A stretch of DNA of 64,000 nucleotides from Labrys sedimenti (GCF_034424805.1 NZ_JAXOUF010000003.1:186001-250000), one strand, 5' to 3'. Shown: positions 43,013 to 52,647, counted from the stretch's first letter. Notes: generated from the sequence alone by a model not told the origin. Numbers and translations are program-made.

Positions 43013-43805
43013 ATGCCGAGTTCTGATTGGCGCGCGCCGGCTGCCTATGGACATGCTCAGAGCATTCCTGCCGCCGGCTTCGCTTGGGAATATCTCCGCC
43101 GCGACGACGAGTATCGTCGCGACTTTCATCGCATGAAACGGAAATCCGGTCACGACATCGAGGCGCAGACCGCGTTCTCCAACCGCTGGGGGTTACGATT
43201 TCGCTGCGGACCCGGACCAGTCCGCCGATCATGCCGCGCTCTTCTGGACACCCGCACTCCAGCCTGACGCCTTCGAGCTTCGTCCATCAGGCGATCCCCC
43301 CGGCGACTTTGCCATACCCATCGTGCTGCCGGGGCTTCCCGGTCTCGCGGTACGATCGGCGATCGAAAGCGCCTGGCACGGTCTTTGGCGCGGATCGGGC
43401 GGGGAGCATTGTTTCTGGCTCGCGGACGCACCGCCAGACGGCCCGACGGGGTTCGTCGTCGTCCTGCCGCTCGACGCCCTGTTCGAACTGCGCGCCGAGG
43501 CGGCGCTGCGGTTCTGGCTGGCGCTGGCCGGACGACCGCCTGGCGACCGGCGGCACGACCTTCCGGCCCAGACCCGCGAGCGTCATATCCTGATCCTGCG
43601 CGCCCTCGACGCGAAGCTGGCCGGGGCCAGCTATCGCGTCATCGCCGAAGCGCTACTCGGTTTTCGCGGCCAATCGAAGAACGATTGGGAAGTCAGCCCC
43701 TTGAAGAACAAGGTGCGCCGCCTCGTAGCCGATGGCCTGTTCTACATGCGCGGCGGCTATCGCGAGTTGCTCCACTATCCCGTCCGTCTGCCACGCCGCC
43801 GCTAA
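43013..43805 (+). pseudogene. DUF6499-DUF2285 regulator-like gene split by a one-base frameshift
   Basis: The first frame (43013-43267) encodes SDWRAPAAYGHAQSIPAAGF and WEYLRRDDEYRRDFHRMKRK, the DUF6499 N-terminal domain, up to NRWGLRF. Removing one base near 43202 restores AADPDQSADHAALFWTPALQ and joins the DUF2285 frame, which runs to 43805 with GASYRVIAEALLGF and KNDWEVSPLKNKVRRLVADG. The intact product would be about 264 aa, the usual size. DUF2285 proteins are HTH-containing regulators of conjugative elements. Either a real inactivating insertion, a sequencing error, or less likely programmed frameshifting. Confidence 0.75.
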
Positions 43806-43995
43806 ACGGCGGCGTGGCCTCGGCTTGAGCCGACACCGCCGGGCTGCCGAATCCTGCCCTTCTAATTCCGGCATCGGGTGCCGGATTCATACCCCCATGA
43901 TTCCGGCACGCTGCAAGCCGCCGATCCTCCGCCACGGTTCGCCATAGCCCGCTGTCGCCGCCGACAGCCGCCGAACCTGACCCGGAGACCCGATC

Positions 43996-44265
43996 ATGAT
44001 CGACCCGAAGACGGGGCTGCCGCCCCGATTCCTGCGCACGCCCGATGCGGCGCGCTTTCTCGGCATCTCGCTGCGGACGCTGGAGAAGCACCGCACGTAT
44101 GGCACCGGCCCGACCTATCGCAAGATCGGCGGGCGCGTCGTCTATGCACTGGACGATCTACAAGCCTGGACGGCGGTCGCCGCCCGCAAATCCACTACCG
44201 ACAAGGACGCAACCCGTGTTTTCCCGGCGCGTCCCCTGACGCCCGCCGAGCGGGGCGCACGCTGA
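43996..44265 (+). CDS. AlpA/MerR-like helix-turn-helix protein
   Basis: An 89-aa protein with PRFLRTPDAARFLGISLRTL, then EKHRTYGTGPTYRKIGGRVV and YALDDLQAWTA, the winged-helix DNA-binding domain of excisionase/AlpA-type proteins. It is adjacent (no gap) to the RepA gene and probably controls it or acts as a directionality factor. No integrase is seen. A small CCGGCA/TGCCGG hairpin lies at 43868-43884 in the preceding gap. Confidence 0.82.
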   Translation: MIDPKTGLPPRFLRTPDAARFLGISLRTLEKHRTYGTGPTYRKIGGRVVYALDDLQAWTAVAARKSTTDKDATRVFPARPLTPAERGAR

Positions 44266-45360
44266 ATGCGCGCCGGTTCATCCCCCGATGCCGGACGGCG
44301 CTCGCAACGCCTTGTCGGCAGCGAACGGGCGCGGCTCGATCCTTTCGTCGTCGCGACGGGCGATGCGTCGCCCCGCGACCAGCGCGACCTCATGGAGCGG
44401 CCGTTCTTCTCGCTCGCCAAGGCCAAGCGGGTGACGCCGATCCTCTATGAATCCGGCGGCGTCCGCGTCGAGGTCTTCGCAATGCCTGAACATGGCATGG
44501 CGACGATCTGGGACGCCGACGTGCTGATCTGGGCGGCTAGCCAAATCGTCGAGGCCGAGAACCATGGCCTCAAGACATCGCGCTTCCTGCGCTTCACGCC
44601 GTACCAACTCCTGATGGCGATCGGCCGGGGCACCGGCGCGCGGGAATACCGGCTGCTCAAGGGCGCGTTCGCCCGCCTGCAATCGACCGTCATCGCCACG
44701 ACCATCCGCCACGGCGAGCATTGGCGGCGGCATCAGTTCTCCTGGATCAACGAATGGGAAGAGCTGACCACCCATGACGGCCGCGTCGAGGGCATGGAGT
44801 TCGTGCTGCCCGACTGGTTCTATCGCGGCGTCATCGACCGCTCGCTGGTCTTGACCATCGACCCGGACTATTTCCGGCTGACCGGCGGGATCGAACGCTG
44901 GCTTTACCGCGTCGCCCGCAAGCACGCCGGTCGCCAGCCCCATGGCTGGTTGTTCGAGATCGCCCATCTCCACGAAAAATCCGGCAGCCTGGCGCGGCCG
45001 TCCGACTTCGCGCTCGACTTGCGCCGCATCGCGGTCCGCCAACCGCTGCCCGGCTATCAGCTCAAGATCTCACGCCAAGGAAGGCGGGAACTGCTGCATA
45101 TCCGGCCGACCATGTTGTCCACAGTGCCTGTGGACGAGGCTGTGGAAACGCTCGTGACTTCGGGCGCAAACGGTATCGGGACTTCGGGCGCAGGACTATC
45201 GGGATTTCGGGCGCACGGACCGCAGTTAAACCTTTGGCCCGAAACACGGAATCCGGCTGCTAACTTAGAGTCTAACCAAGAATCTAACTCTTTTTCTTTG
45301 ACGCGCGCGGACGCGACCCATGGTGCCGGTGTCGTCAGACGATCGAGGCGGGTGCCATGA
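44266..45360 (+). CDS. repA: RepA-type replication initiator protein
   Basis: A 364-aa protein with MERPFFSLAKAKRVTPILYE, IWDADVLIWAASQIVEA, FTPYQLLMAIGRGTGAREYR, QFSWINEWEE and HEKSGSLARPSDFALDLRRI, which make up the plasmid replication initiator (RPA) domain. The C terminus is low-complexity with TSGANGIGTSGAGLSG. The DNA over the last codons is AT-rich (about 45256-45300), with the repeated stretch GAGTCTAACC/GAATCTAACT. The stop overlaps the ParA start by 4 bp. It suggests that the element can replicate at least during transfer. Confidence 0.85.
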   Translation: MRAGSSPDAGRRSQRLVGSERARLDPFVVATGDASPRDQRDLMERPFFSLAKAKRVTPILYESGGVRVEVFAMPEHGMATIWDADVLIWAASQIVEAENHGLKTSRFLRFTPYQLLMAIGRGTGAREYRLLKGAFARLQSTVIATTIRHGEHWRRHQFSWINEWEELTTHDGRVEGMEFVLPDWFYRGVIDRSLVLTIDPDYFRLTGGIERWLYRVARKHAGRQPHGWLFEIAHLHEKSGSLARPSDFALDLRRIAVRQPLPGYQLKISRQGRRELLHIRPTMLSTVPVDEAVETLVTSGANGIGTSGAGLSGFRAHGPQLNLWPETRNPAANLESNQESNSFSLTRADATHGAGVVRRSRRVP

Positions 45361-45995
45361 TCGTCGCCCTGCTCAATCAAAAAGGCGGCGTCGGCAAGAC
45401 GACGCTCGCCCTGCATCTCGCCGGTGAATGGGCCAGGATCGGCAAGCGCGTGACGCTGATCGACGCGGACCCGCAAGGCTCGGCGCTGGACTGGTCGCAG
45501 CAGCGGGCACGGGAGGGCCGCCCGCTGCTCTTCGGCGTCGTCGGCCTGGCGCGCGATACCTTGCACCGGGAAGCTCCCGAGCTGGCGCGCGATGTCGATC
45601 ATATCGTCATCGACGGGCCGCCGCGTGTCGCCGGTCTTATGCGCTCGGCCTTGCTCGCCGCCGACCTGGTGCTGATCCCGGTGCAGCCGTCGCCCTTCGA
45701 CGGCTGGGCCTCGGCCGAGATGCTGGCGCTCCTCAGGGAGGCGCGCATCTACCGGCCGGAGCTTGCCGCACGCTTCGTGCTAAACCGTTGCGGCGCGCGC
45801 ACCGTCATCGCCCGTGAGACGGCCGAAACGCTGGCCGACCACGATCCGTCCTTGCTCGCCACCACCATCGGCCAGCGCGTCGTCTTCGCCGATGCCGCGC
45901 AGTCCGGGCGGCTCGCATCGGAGATCGACGCGGACAGTCCGGCCGCGCGCGAAATCGCGGCGCTCGCCACCGAGATCGGGAGGTTGGCGCCATGA
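45357..45995 (+). CDS. parA: ParA-family partition ATPase
   Basis: A 212-aa protein with the deviant Walker A motif NQKGGVGKTTLALHLAGEWA, Walker A' IDADPQGSALDWSQQR and Walker B HIVIDGPP. This is the short, ParF/plasmid-type ParA without an N-terminal HTH. It segregates DNA together with a small DNA-binding partner, here probably the 84-aa protein encoded directly downstream with a 4-bp overlap. Confidence 0.9.
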   Translation: MIVALLNQKGGVGKTTLALHLAGEWARIGKRVTLIDADPQGSALDWSQQRAREGRPLLFGVVGLARDTLHREAPELARDVDHIVIDGPPRVAGLMRSALLAADLVLIPVQPSPFDGWASAEMLALLREARIYRPELAARFVLNRCGARTVIARETAETLADHDPSLLATTIGQRVVFADAAQSGRLASEIDADSPAAREIAALATEIGRLAP

Positions 45996-46246
45996 GCGAG
46001 CGATCCCCGAAACGCGGTTTCGCGGCGCGTCCCGCCGATCCCGAAAGCTGGGTCAAAGCCACTGAGCCGCCATCGGCCCGCAGGGGCGATAGCGCTGAGT
46101 TCACCGCCCGATTGACGATCGACATCACGCTGGAGCTGCGCGGCCGTATCAAGATCGCGGCGTTCCAGCGCGGCGTCACCGTCGCCGACATGCTGCGCGA
46201 ACTTCTCGCGCGCGAATTTCCCATCACCGCAGGAGACACACAATGA
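45992..46246 (+). CDS. small ribbon-helix-helix-like partner of ParA
   Basis: An 84-aa protein with a disordered basic N-terminal half and a C-terminal segment FTARLTIDITLELRGRIKIA, then AFQRGVTVADMLRELLAREF, which fits a ribbon-helix-helix fold (one strand, two helices). Overlaps parA upstream and the DUF2840 gene downstream by 4 bp each. By analogy with ParG/ParF it would be the centromere-binding protein. Confidence 0.7.
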   Translation: MSERSPKRGFAARPADPESWVKATEPPSARRGDSAEFTARLTIDITLELRGRIKIAAFQRGVTVADMLRELLAREFPITAGDTQ

Positions 46247-46764
46247 CCGGCAACGCGGCTCCCCGCGTGCGCGGCGGCCCCGTGCCGTCAGCACTTCCCT
46301 CCGACAGCCTGACGCATGTCGAACTGACCTTTGTCGAGAAGAAGATCGAGCACTGGATCAGGTTCGGCCGCGAGGCTCACGAACAGATCCTCGACCGCCG
46401 TCGCCGCATCTTCTCGTTTCGGCCGGGCGCCGTCTTTGCCTTCGTGCGCTGGGCCTCGAACGACTTCGGCACGATCATCTCGCGCATCGACATCGTGCGC
46501 GCGGTTGCGCCGGGCGAGCCCTATCAGACGCTGCCCTTCGTGCGTCCCGGCGGCGACATTCTGCTCAAGATCGACGGCTGGCCGAAGGTCGAACAGGTGC
46601 TCCGCCATATCGACGCGATCCAGGCGATCGGCATCGATTCGGAGGATGTCTCGCCCCATCACTGGCGGCACGTCCACAACCGACTGACTGCCGGTCACGA
46701 GCCGCGCGCCTACACCGTCGACCAGCACCGAGCGTTCCTTCTGCGCCGGAGGGCCGAGCCATGA
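46243..46764 (+). CDS. DUF2840 protein
   Basis: A 173-aa protein with HVELTFVEKKIEHWIRFGRE, RRRRIFSFRPGAVFAFVRWA and NDFGTIISRIDIVRAV, the DUF2840 signature; it ends in an Arg-rich tail. It is always encoded next to parA/traF in this type of element; function unknown. It overlaps the next gene by 4 bp. Confidence 0.85.
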   Translation: MTGNAAPRVRGGPVPSALPSDSLTHVELTFVEKKIEHWIRFGREAHEQILDRRRRIFSFRPGAVFAFVRWASNDFGTIISRIDIVRAVAPGEPYQTLPFVRPGGDILLKIDGWPKVEQVLRHIDAIQAIGIDSEDVSPHHWRHVHNRLTAGHEPRAYTVDQHRAFLLRRRAEP

Positions 46765-47306
46765 CCCGCTTTGGCTATGTGATGGTCACGTATTTTTCGA
46801 TCATGGGCGTCGCCATCGCGTCCTTCGTTCCGACGCCGCTGAAACTCGTCTGGAATGCCAGCGCCAGCGCACCGATCGGCCTCTATGACATCGATCCGCC
46901 TGGCGATCTCACTTTGACCGATCTGGTCGCGGTCAATCCGTCCAAACCGCTCGCCGACTTCATGGTGGAGCGCGGCTATATCGGCCGCGGCGTGCCGCTG
47001 CTGAAGCGCGTCATGGCGCTGCCGGGGCAAAAGGTTTGCCGGGTCCATCGCACCATTACGGTCGATGGCATCGAGCTTGGTACGGCGCTCGACCGTGACA
47101 CCATAGGCCGCGAACTACCGGTCTGGCAGGGCTGCCGCCGCATCGCCGACGGCGAAATCTTCCTGATGAACCCGGCCGTTCGCGACAGCCTGGACGGCCG
47201 CTACTTCGGTCCGATCCCAGCCAAGTCCGTCATTGGCCGCGCCACACCGATCTACACCGACGAGGACGGCGATGGCCGCTTCGTCTGGCGCGCGGCGACG
47301 CGCTGA
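46761..47306 (+). CDS. traF: S26 family signal peptidase, TraF type
   Basis: A 181-aa protein with one N-terminal TM segment, the Ser motif SASAPIGLYDI (nucleophile Ser), the Lys motif LLKRVMALPGQ, and the C-terminal box FGPIPAKSVIGRA. TraF-type peptidases cyclise or mature the conjugative pilin TrbC. No trbC is in view, so either the transfer genes lie elsewhere or the gene is a leftover. Confidence 0.85.
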   Translation: MTRFGYVMVTYFSIMGVAIASFVPTPLKLVWNASASAPIGLYDIDPPGDLTLTDLVAVNPSKPLADFMVERGYIGRGVPLLKRVMALPGQKVCRVHRTITVDGIELGTALDRDTIGRELPVWQGCRRIADGEIFLMNPAVRDSLDGRYFGPIPAKSVIGRATPIYTDEDGDGRFVWRAATR

Positions 47307-47374
47307 CCGCCAAGACTCCGGCGGCCATGGCGCTCGCCGGCTTTCACCCAACCACCAGCATCGAGGAGCTACCC

Positions 47375-47710
47375 ATGCCGCAGATCGGCCAGTTCACGCG
47401 CGAGACGACAGGGTTCGTCGGACGCATCCACACGCTCACGCTCTTCCGCGAACTCTCCATCGTTCCGGCCGAGCCGTCCGATGCCGAGAATGCGCCGGAC
47501 TATCGTATCCACCACGGCGCCGACGACGGGCCGGAGATCGGTGCAGGCTGGAAGCGCACCGGCGAGCGCGCGGGCGAATACATCTCGCTGCTGATCGACG
47601 ACCCCGCTTTGCCCCAGCCGATCCGCGCCAATCTGTTCCGCGACGATGACGGCGGGGCCGCCTGGTCGCTGCACTGGACGCGGCCGGTCAAGCGCGGCGA
47701 GCGGGACTGA
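47375..47710 (+). CDS. DUF736 protein, second copy
   Basis: A 111-aa protein starting PQIGQFTRETTGFVGRIHTL, with ENAPDYRIHHG and AGWKRTGERAGEYISLLIDD. It is clearly related to the 41150 protein but diverged. ATG 47375 follows GAGGAG; the upstream frame overlaps the traF region without coding character. It is encoded between traF and a lytic transglycosylase, the usual position of this paralogue. Confidence 0.85.
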   Translation: MPQIGQFTRETTGFVGRIHTLTLFRELSIVPAEPSDAENAPDYRIHHGADDGPEIGAGWKRTGERAGEYISLLIDDPALPQPIRANLFRDDDGGAAWSLHWTRPVKRGERD

Positions 47711-47714
47711 CGCC

Positions 47715-48641
47715 ATGCGATCAATCATCGGGATCGTGTGCGGGATCGTGCGAACAAGCCGCATCCCTTTGTTCGCGAACAGGCCGTCTCATCCCTTCGT
47801 CCCGCTCGACGATCCGTCAGCCGGCGCGCGCAGCGAAGGTCCAGGGCGATCGAAGATCGGCGTTTCGCGCGCACCCTTGACCGCAGCGAACACGCTGGCA
47901 GGCTGGCGTCGATGCGGAAACAGAACGCCCGCCCGATCAGCGGTCCTACTGCTCTCCGCCGTGCTGGCCTTCGCGATGCCGCTCACCTGTCAGGCGCAGC
48001 CCGAGCCGGTGCAGCGTCCGGCGGCGGTCCATCCCTATGCCGCCCCCATCGCCGAAGCGGCGCAGCGGTTCGGCATTCCAGCGGCCTGGATCAGAGCCGT
48101 TATGCGCGTCGAAAGCGCGAACGACGTGCGGGCGATCTCACCCAAGGGCGCGATGGGCCTGATGCAGATCATGCCCGCGACCTGGGCCGATTTGCGCGCT
48201 CGTCATCACCTCGGCCGCGATCCTTACGATCCACGCGACAACATCCTGGCGGGCGCGGCGTATCTGCGCGAGCTGTATGATCGCTACGGATTGCCGGGAT
48301 TTCTGGCCGCCTATAATGCCGGTCCCGGTCGCTACGAAGAGCATCTCGCGGGCCGGCCGTTGCCCGCAGAAACCCGCGCCTATGTTGCCATGCTCGCACC
48401 GCTGATCGGTGGTGGCGAGATTACCAGATCCGTCGTCGTCGCGGCGGCCGATCCGCAGTCATGGACCCGCGCGCCGCTGTTCGTCGCGCAAGGCGATCGC
48501 ACGTCCTCTGCCAATCCAGTGCAGCCCGATGAGCGATCCGGTGACGCTCCGGCTGCAACGCCCGTGCGCGATGTCTCCGCGATCGTGCCGCAGTCGGGCG
48601 GCTTGTTCGTTGCGCGCGCAGGAACGGAAGGGCCGCGATGA
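47715..48641 (+). CDS. lytic transglycosylase (SLT family), conjugation type
   Basis: A 308-aa protein. Its SLT domain contains AVMRVESANDVRAISPKGAM, the catalytic Glu in RVESAN, GLMQIMPATW, NILAGAAYLRELYDRYG and AYNAGPGRYEEHL. A hydrophobic segment (LLLSAVLAFAMPLTCQAQ) near residue 90 acts as a late signal or anchor, so the true start may be further downstream. Such enzymes open peptidoglycan for the type IV secretion channel. Confidence 0.83.
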   Translation: MRSIIGIVCGIVRTSRIPLFANRPSHPFVPLDDPSAGARSEGPGRSKIGVSRAPLTAANTLAGWRRCGNRTPARSAVLLLSAVLAFAMPLTCQAQPEPVQRPAAVHPYAAPIAEAAQRFGIPAAWIRAVMRVESANDVRAISPKGAMGLMQIMPATWADLRARHHLGRDPYDPRDNILAGAAYLRELYDRYGLPGFLAAYNAGPGRYEEHLAGRPLPAETRAYVAMLAPLIGGGEITRSVVVAAADPQSWTRAPLFVAQGDRTSSANPVQPDERSGDAPAATPVRDVSAIVPQSGGLFVARAGTEGPR

Positions 48642-48933
48642 GCATGGTGCACGGGTGGGGCTGGCGGTCCTTTCCAGTCTGCAGCGGAGAGGAGCAAGGT
48701 CAGACGGAATCCGGATCAGGACGGGCAGAAAGGGCAGAGAGGCGGGAGGGCAAGATTAAAGCGGACGGCACCCCATGGGTCCGATCCGGGGGCCAAGCCC
48801 TTGTCTGCACACTGTTGGGGACGGCACTGCCGTTAGGGCGGCATGGTGCCGCCGGTTGCCGCAAACCTAGCATCCGCCGCGTTCTTGGCGGCACTATCGC
48901 CCGAAACCGGCGCTTTCGGGCGGGTTGCCGTCG
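48642..48933. other. relaxase upstream region, candidate oriT
   Basis: A 292-bp non-coding stretch directly before the relaxase gene, the usual place for oriT in this element type. It has a perfect 7-bp stem GGCGGCA-TGG-TGCCGCC at 48837-48853 and neighbouring short inverted repeats. No nick-site motif was identified. Confidence 0.35.
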
Positions 48934-50988
48934 ATGAGCGCCGACGACGATAACCGCTTTCGCCCGAAGCCCGGCCGCATCCGCTCCGATGCGCCGAAGG
49001 CGGGCCAGGCCAAGAGCTTCCTCACCAAGGTCAGAAAGATCGCCCGCCAGCATGGCGTGGCCTCCGGTCGAACCTCGCGAACCGGTAGCGTCGGAGCATC
49101 CAGCAAGCCGGGCCGTAATGGTGCGGTCGCATCCGGCCGGGGTGTGAAGCGCGGACGCGGTGCGGCCTTCGTCCGCTCACGCAACCTGTCGAACGGCTGG
49201 AGCCATCGCCAGCCTGGCAGCCGCCGCGTCATCGTCAAATCACGCTCGGTTCGTGCGGCAGGTAAGAGCGGTAAGGCCGCTGCGCATCTGCGCTACATCC
49301 AGCGCGACGGCACCTCGCGCGATGGCGAGCGCGGCCGGCTCTATTCGGCGACCGAGGACCGCGCCGATAGCGATGCCTTCCTCGATCGCGGCAAGGACGA
49401 CCGTCACCAGTTCCGCTTCATCGTTTCACCGGAGGACGGCGCCGACATCGAAGACCTGACAGGCCACACCCGCGACCTGATGCGGCAGGTCGAAGCCGAT
49501 CTCGGCACGAAGCTCGACTGGGTGGCGGTCAACCACTTCAACACCGGCCACCCCCATGTCCATGTCATCGTCAACGGCCGCGACGATCTCGGCGAGGATC
49601 TGGTCATCAACGGCGACTATCTCGCCAACGGCGTTCGCGAACGGGCGAGTGAGTTGGCGACGCTGGAACTCGGTCCCGTCACCGAGATCGAGCAGCGGCG
49701 CAAGCTGACGGCCGAGATCGACCAAGACCGTTTCACCCGAATCGACCGGGCAATGCTGAACGAGGCCTCCGAGGATGGACGGCTCGACCTGCGTCATGCG
49801 CCGGATGATATACGGGGCCAGGAGGACCGGACGCTTCGCCTTCGCCGTCTCGGCAAGCTGGAGAAGATGGGTCTCGCCGCCGAGCAGTCATCCGGCGTCT
49901 GGGAATTGAGCGACCGGCTGGAGCCGACGCTGCGCGAGATGGGCGATCGCGGTGACATCGTGCGCACCATGCAGAAGGCGATGCGCGCCGAGGGCCATGA
50001 CCGCGATCCGATGAGCTTCCAGATTCACGACGCCGCGCCCGCGACGCCGATCGTCGGCCGCGTGGTGGACAAGTCTCTCTCCGACGAACTGGGCGAGAAC
50101 CTGACGCTGGTGATCGACGGCATCGACGGCCGCACGCATCACATCTCCGGCGTCGATCAGGCGAAGGTCGCGGACGCCCGGATCGGCAGCGTCATCGAGA
50201 TCGGCACGACTGACGCCGGACCGCGCCCGGCCGACCGTGCCATCGCCGGCATGGCAGAGGACGGTATCTACAGGCCGAGCCGTCATCTGGAGCAGGCCCG
50301 CTTCGACGGCCGCGTGCCCGGCGGCGACTATGACGGTTTCGTCGATGCCCATGTCCGCCGACTGGAGGCGCTACGCCGGGGCGGCGTCGTCGAGCGGATC
50401 GACGCCGATCAGTGGCGCATCCCGCAGGACTTCGAGGCGCGGGCCGCCGCTCATGATGCGGGCCATGGCGGCCAGCTCAATATTCGCGTCCTCTCAACCT
50501 TCGATCTGGAGAAGCAGATCACTGCTGACGGGGCGACTTGGCTGGACCGGCGGCTGGTCGGGCGCGGACCGTCAGACATCGCGCCGGCGGGGTTCGGACA
50601 GGAGGTCAGCCAGGCGATGGATCGCCGCCGCGAGCGGCTGATCGAACAGGGCGACGCCGCGCTCCAGCAGAACGGTCGCATCCTTTACCGCCGCGATCTT
50701 CTATCGACGCTGGAGGCGCGAGAGGTCGCCCGCGCCGGGGCGGAACTGGCGGCGACAAAGCCGATGCCGTTCCGCGCGGCTGGAGACGGCGAGACCGTCA
50801 GCGGCACCTTCACCGGGACGGTCCAGCTCACCAGCGGCAAGTTCGCCACCGTCGAGAAGAGCCACGAGTTCACGCTGGTCCCGTGGCGGCCGGTGATCGA
50901 CCGCCAGCTCGGCAAAGAGGTGACGGGGATCGTGCAGGGCGGATCGGTTACATGGCAGCTCGGAAGAGCGCGGGGTTTGGGGATTTAA
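48934..50988 (+). CDS. HUH-type relaxase (VirD2-like, DUF3363)
   Basis: A 684-aa protein. The N-terminal about 120 residues are basic (DDDNRFRPKPGRIRSDAPKA and onward). The relaxase domain follows, with HQFRFIVSPEDGADI and the metal-binding HUH motif NHFNTGHPHVHVIVNGRD (near residue 205). The C-terminal half is the DUF3363 region. ATG 48934 is taken over TTG 48925. This family nicks oriT and is carried with the DNA during mobilisation. In complete elements a TraG/VirD4 coupling gene and trb genes follow; here an unrelated AraC regulator follows after 141 bp. Confidence 0.9.
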   Translation: MSADDDNRFRPKPGRIRSDAPKAGQAKSFLTKVRKIARQHGVASGRTSRTGSVGASSKPGRNGAVASGRGVKRGRGAAFVRSRNLSNGWSHRQPGSRRVIVKSRSVRAAGKSGKAAAHLRYIQRDGTSRDGERGRLYSATEDRADSDAFLDRGKDDRHQFRFIVSPEDGADIEDLTGHTRDLMRQVEADLGTKLDWVAVNHFNTGHPHVHVIVNGRDDLGEDLVINGDYLANGVRERASELATLELGPVTEIEQRRKLTAEIDQDRFTRIDRAMLNEASEDGRLDLRHAPDDIRGQEDRTLRLRRLGKLEKMGLAAEQSSGVWELSDRLEPTLREMGDRGDIVRTMQKAMRAEGHDRDPMSFQIHDAAPATPIVGRVVDKSLSDELGENLTLVIDGIDGRTHHISGVDQAKVADARIGSVIEIGTTDAGPRPADRAIAGMAEDGIYRPSRHLEQARFDGRVPGGDYDGFVDAHVRRLEALRRGGVVERIDADQWRIPQDFEARAAAHDAGHGGQLNIRVLSTFDLEKQITADGATWLDRRLVGRGPSDIAPAGFGQEVSQAMDRRRERLIEQGDAALQQNGRILYRRDLLSTLEAREVARAGAELAATKPMPFRAAGDGETVSGTFTGTVQLTSGKFATVEKSHEFTLVPWRPVIDRQLGKEVTGIVQGGSVTWQLGRARGLGI

Positions 50989-51129
50989 CCTGAGCCAAGG
51001 TTCCGGGCTATCGACCTCCGGAGGCTGCGGGCTGGGTCAGGCTACGAGAGGGATTCCTGCAGCTTCGGCGGAGGGCCGCTTGAATCCGAAAGCCGCACGA
51101 ACCGGAAGCTCTCGCGCTGGCTGTAGATT

Positions 51130-52098
51130 CTATGAAGGGGCCGCTTCATCTTCTTCAGCGACCTCTGTTTCTCCTCGGGCATTCCGACGCAGCGCCTGCG
51201 GCGGCTTTCCAAACGCTCGCAAAAAGGCGCGCCGCATCCTCTCGTCGTCACCGAAACCAGTCTGCCGGGCGATGACCTCGATCGGGTGCCTCCCGTCTTG
51301 GACAAGCAGGCGGGCCGCCTCGATCCTTAGTTTCTCGATTGCCTTTGAAGGGGGAATACCGATTTCCGCTCGAAAGGCTCGACTGAATTGCCGAGGGCTC
51401 AAGTGCACCGCCTCTGCTAGCTGCTCAACGGTCAGCGGTGTATGCAGATTTTTTCGTGCGTAGGTGAGTGCGGTCTGAATCCGGTCGGACTTTGGACCCA
51501 TATCGAGTAACACCGACGATTGGGGTTGCCCACCCGTGCGTCGGTTGTGAAGAACGAAGCTCTTCGAAACTGCGCGAGCGATTTCAGGGCCGAGATCCTT
51601 TTCGACCATCGCTAGAGCTTGATCGATGCCCGCCGTCATCCCCGCCGACGTCCATATCGAACCATCAATAATGAACAGTCGTTCGTCTTCCAGCTTGACC
51701 TTCGGATATCGCTTGCGGAAGTCGTCCGCGTAAAACCAGTGCGTGGTGGCCCGGGAGCCGTCGAGCAGCCCCGCCTCCGCCAGAAAGAAGGCCCCTGTGC
51801 AGGTTGCGGCAAGGCGTCGTGACTCGCTAGCGGCTTGCCGCAGATAAACAAGAAGGCCGGGCGAGAACGGCATATTGCCGCCGCCGCCAATGATGACCGT
51901 GTCGAATTCGCTATCCCCAAAGGCTTCTGTCTCGACAACGACGCCAATCGAGCTGCGTACCGAGCCGCCGATCTCAGAAAGGAGACGAACATCATAGTAT
52001 TGATCACCGAACTCAGTGTTCGCGGTTTCAAAGACCGACATCGCGGAAAAGCTCATAACACCGAAGCCAGGGAATATGACGAAGCCTATGCGTAGCAT
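51130..52098 (-). CDS. GlxA-family AraC-type transcriptional regulator
   Basis: A 322-aa protein with an N-terminal DJ-1/PfpI-like domain (RIGFVIFPGFGVMSFSAMSV, then RRLAATCTGAFFLAEAGLLD with the nucleophile-elbow-like Cys) and a C-terminal AraC HTH pair (VEQLAEAVHLSPRQFSRAFR; IEVIARQTGFGDDERMRRAF). GlxA-type regulators activate catabolic operons. ATG 52098 has GGGAATTG upstream; 52110 is an alternative. It could control the hydrolase or the downstream catabolic string. Confidence 0.87.
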   Translation of the reverse strand: MLRIGFVIFPGFGVMSFSAMSVFETANTEFGDQYYDVRLLSEIGGSVRSSIGVVVETEAFGDSEFDTVIIGGGGNMPFSPGLLVYLRQAASESRRLAATCTGAFFLAEAGLLDGSRATTHWFYADDFRKRYPKVKLEDERLFIIDGSIWTSAGMTAGIDQALAMVEKDLGPEIARAVSKSFVLHNRRTGGQPQSSVLLDMGPKSDRIQTALTYARKNLHTPLTVEQLAEAVHLSPRQFSRAFRAEIGIPPSKAIEKLRIEAARLLVQDGRHPIEVIARQTGFGDDERMRRAFLRAFGKPPQALRRNARGETEVAEEDEAAPS

Positions 52099-52357
52099 TT
52101 CAATTCCCATCCGCAGGATAATTGGCACGATCACGCTGATACACGTTCGATGCGAGTGCTCTCAATTTCGATGTTTCATCTAGCAGTGGAGATATCTTCA
52201 TGCCCTGTTGTTTTGTTATTTCGGTCACGTTGCTTTCCTCGGTCTTGAGGTGCGGAGTTAGTGTCTAAAGTGGATAGTCCTGCTGACGCATTCCCCCGAG
52301 ACCCGAGATGAGATCTTACTTCATCATTCGCAAGCTTTGCATCAACCATCAATGACC

Positions 52358-52428
52358 GAATGTCCGAAAAGGAGGTGTTTCCGACATTCGAGAAGCCGAC
52401 CGTCCCGTATAGGTTCGGACCAGCAGCC
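52358..52428 (+). repeat. 69-bp direct repeat with inverted-repeat core, copy 1
   Basis: 52360-52428 matches 54021-54089 at 63 of 69 positions by eye. The first part forms an inverted repeat GAATGTCCGAAA / TTTCCGACATTC (52358-52389, 11 of 12 bp paired, 8-base loop). It is the only structured feature in the 52099-52647 gap. Confidence 0.8.
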
Positions 52429-52647
52429 AACGAAACGGCGAGGGGTGCGCGCGAGCGCTGCGATCTTTCTGATCAATCCCACCTGTCGCGCGCTTGCTGC
52501 TTCATCGGGGAGGCCTCGAAAACGTTGGGGGACGCGGCGTTCAACCCGGAGCCGCGTTCGCCTCACGGTTTGGGCGGTCCGCAATTCGGACGCTGTTTCG
52601 GCGCCGCCAGCGATTCGATCGAACAAGCGCCATTGGAAGGATGCGAT

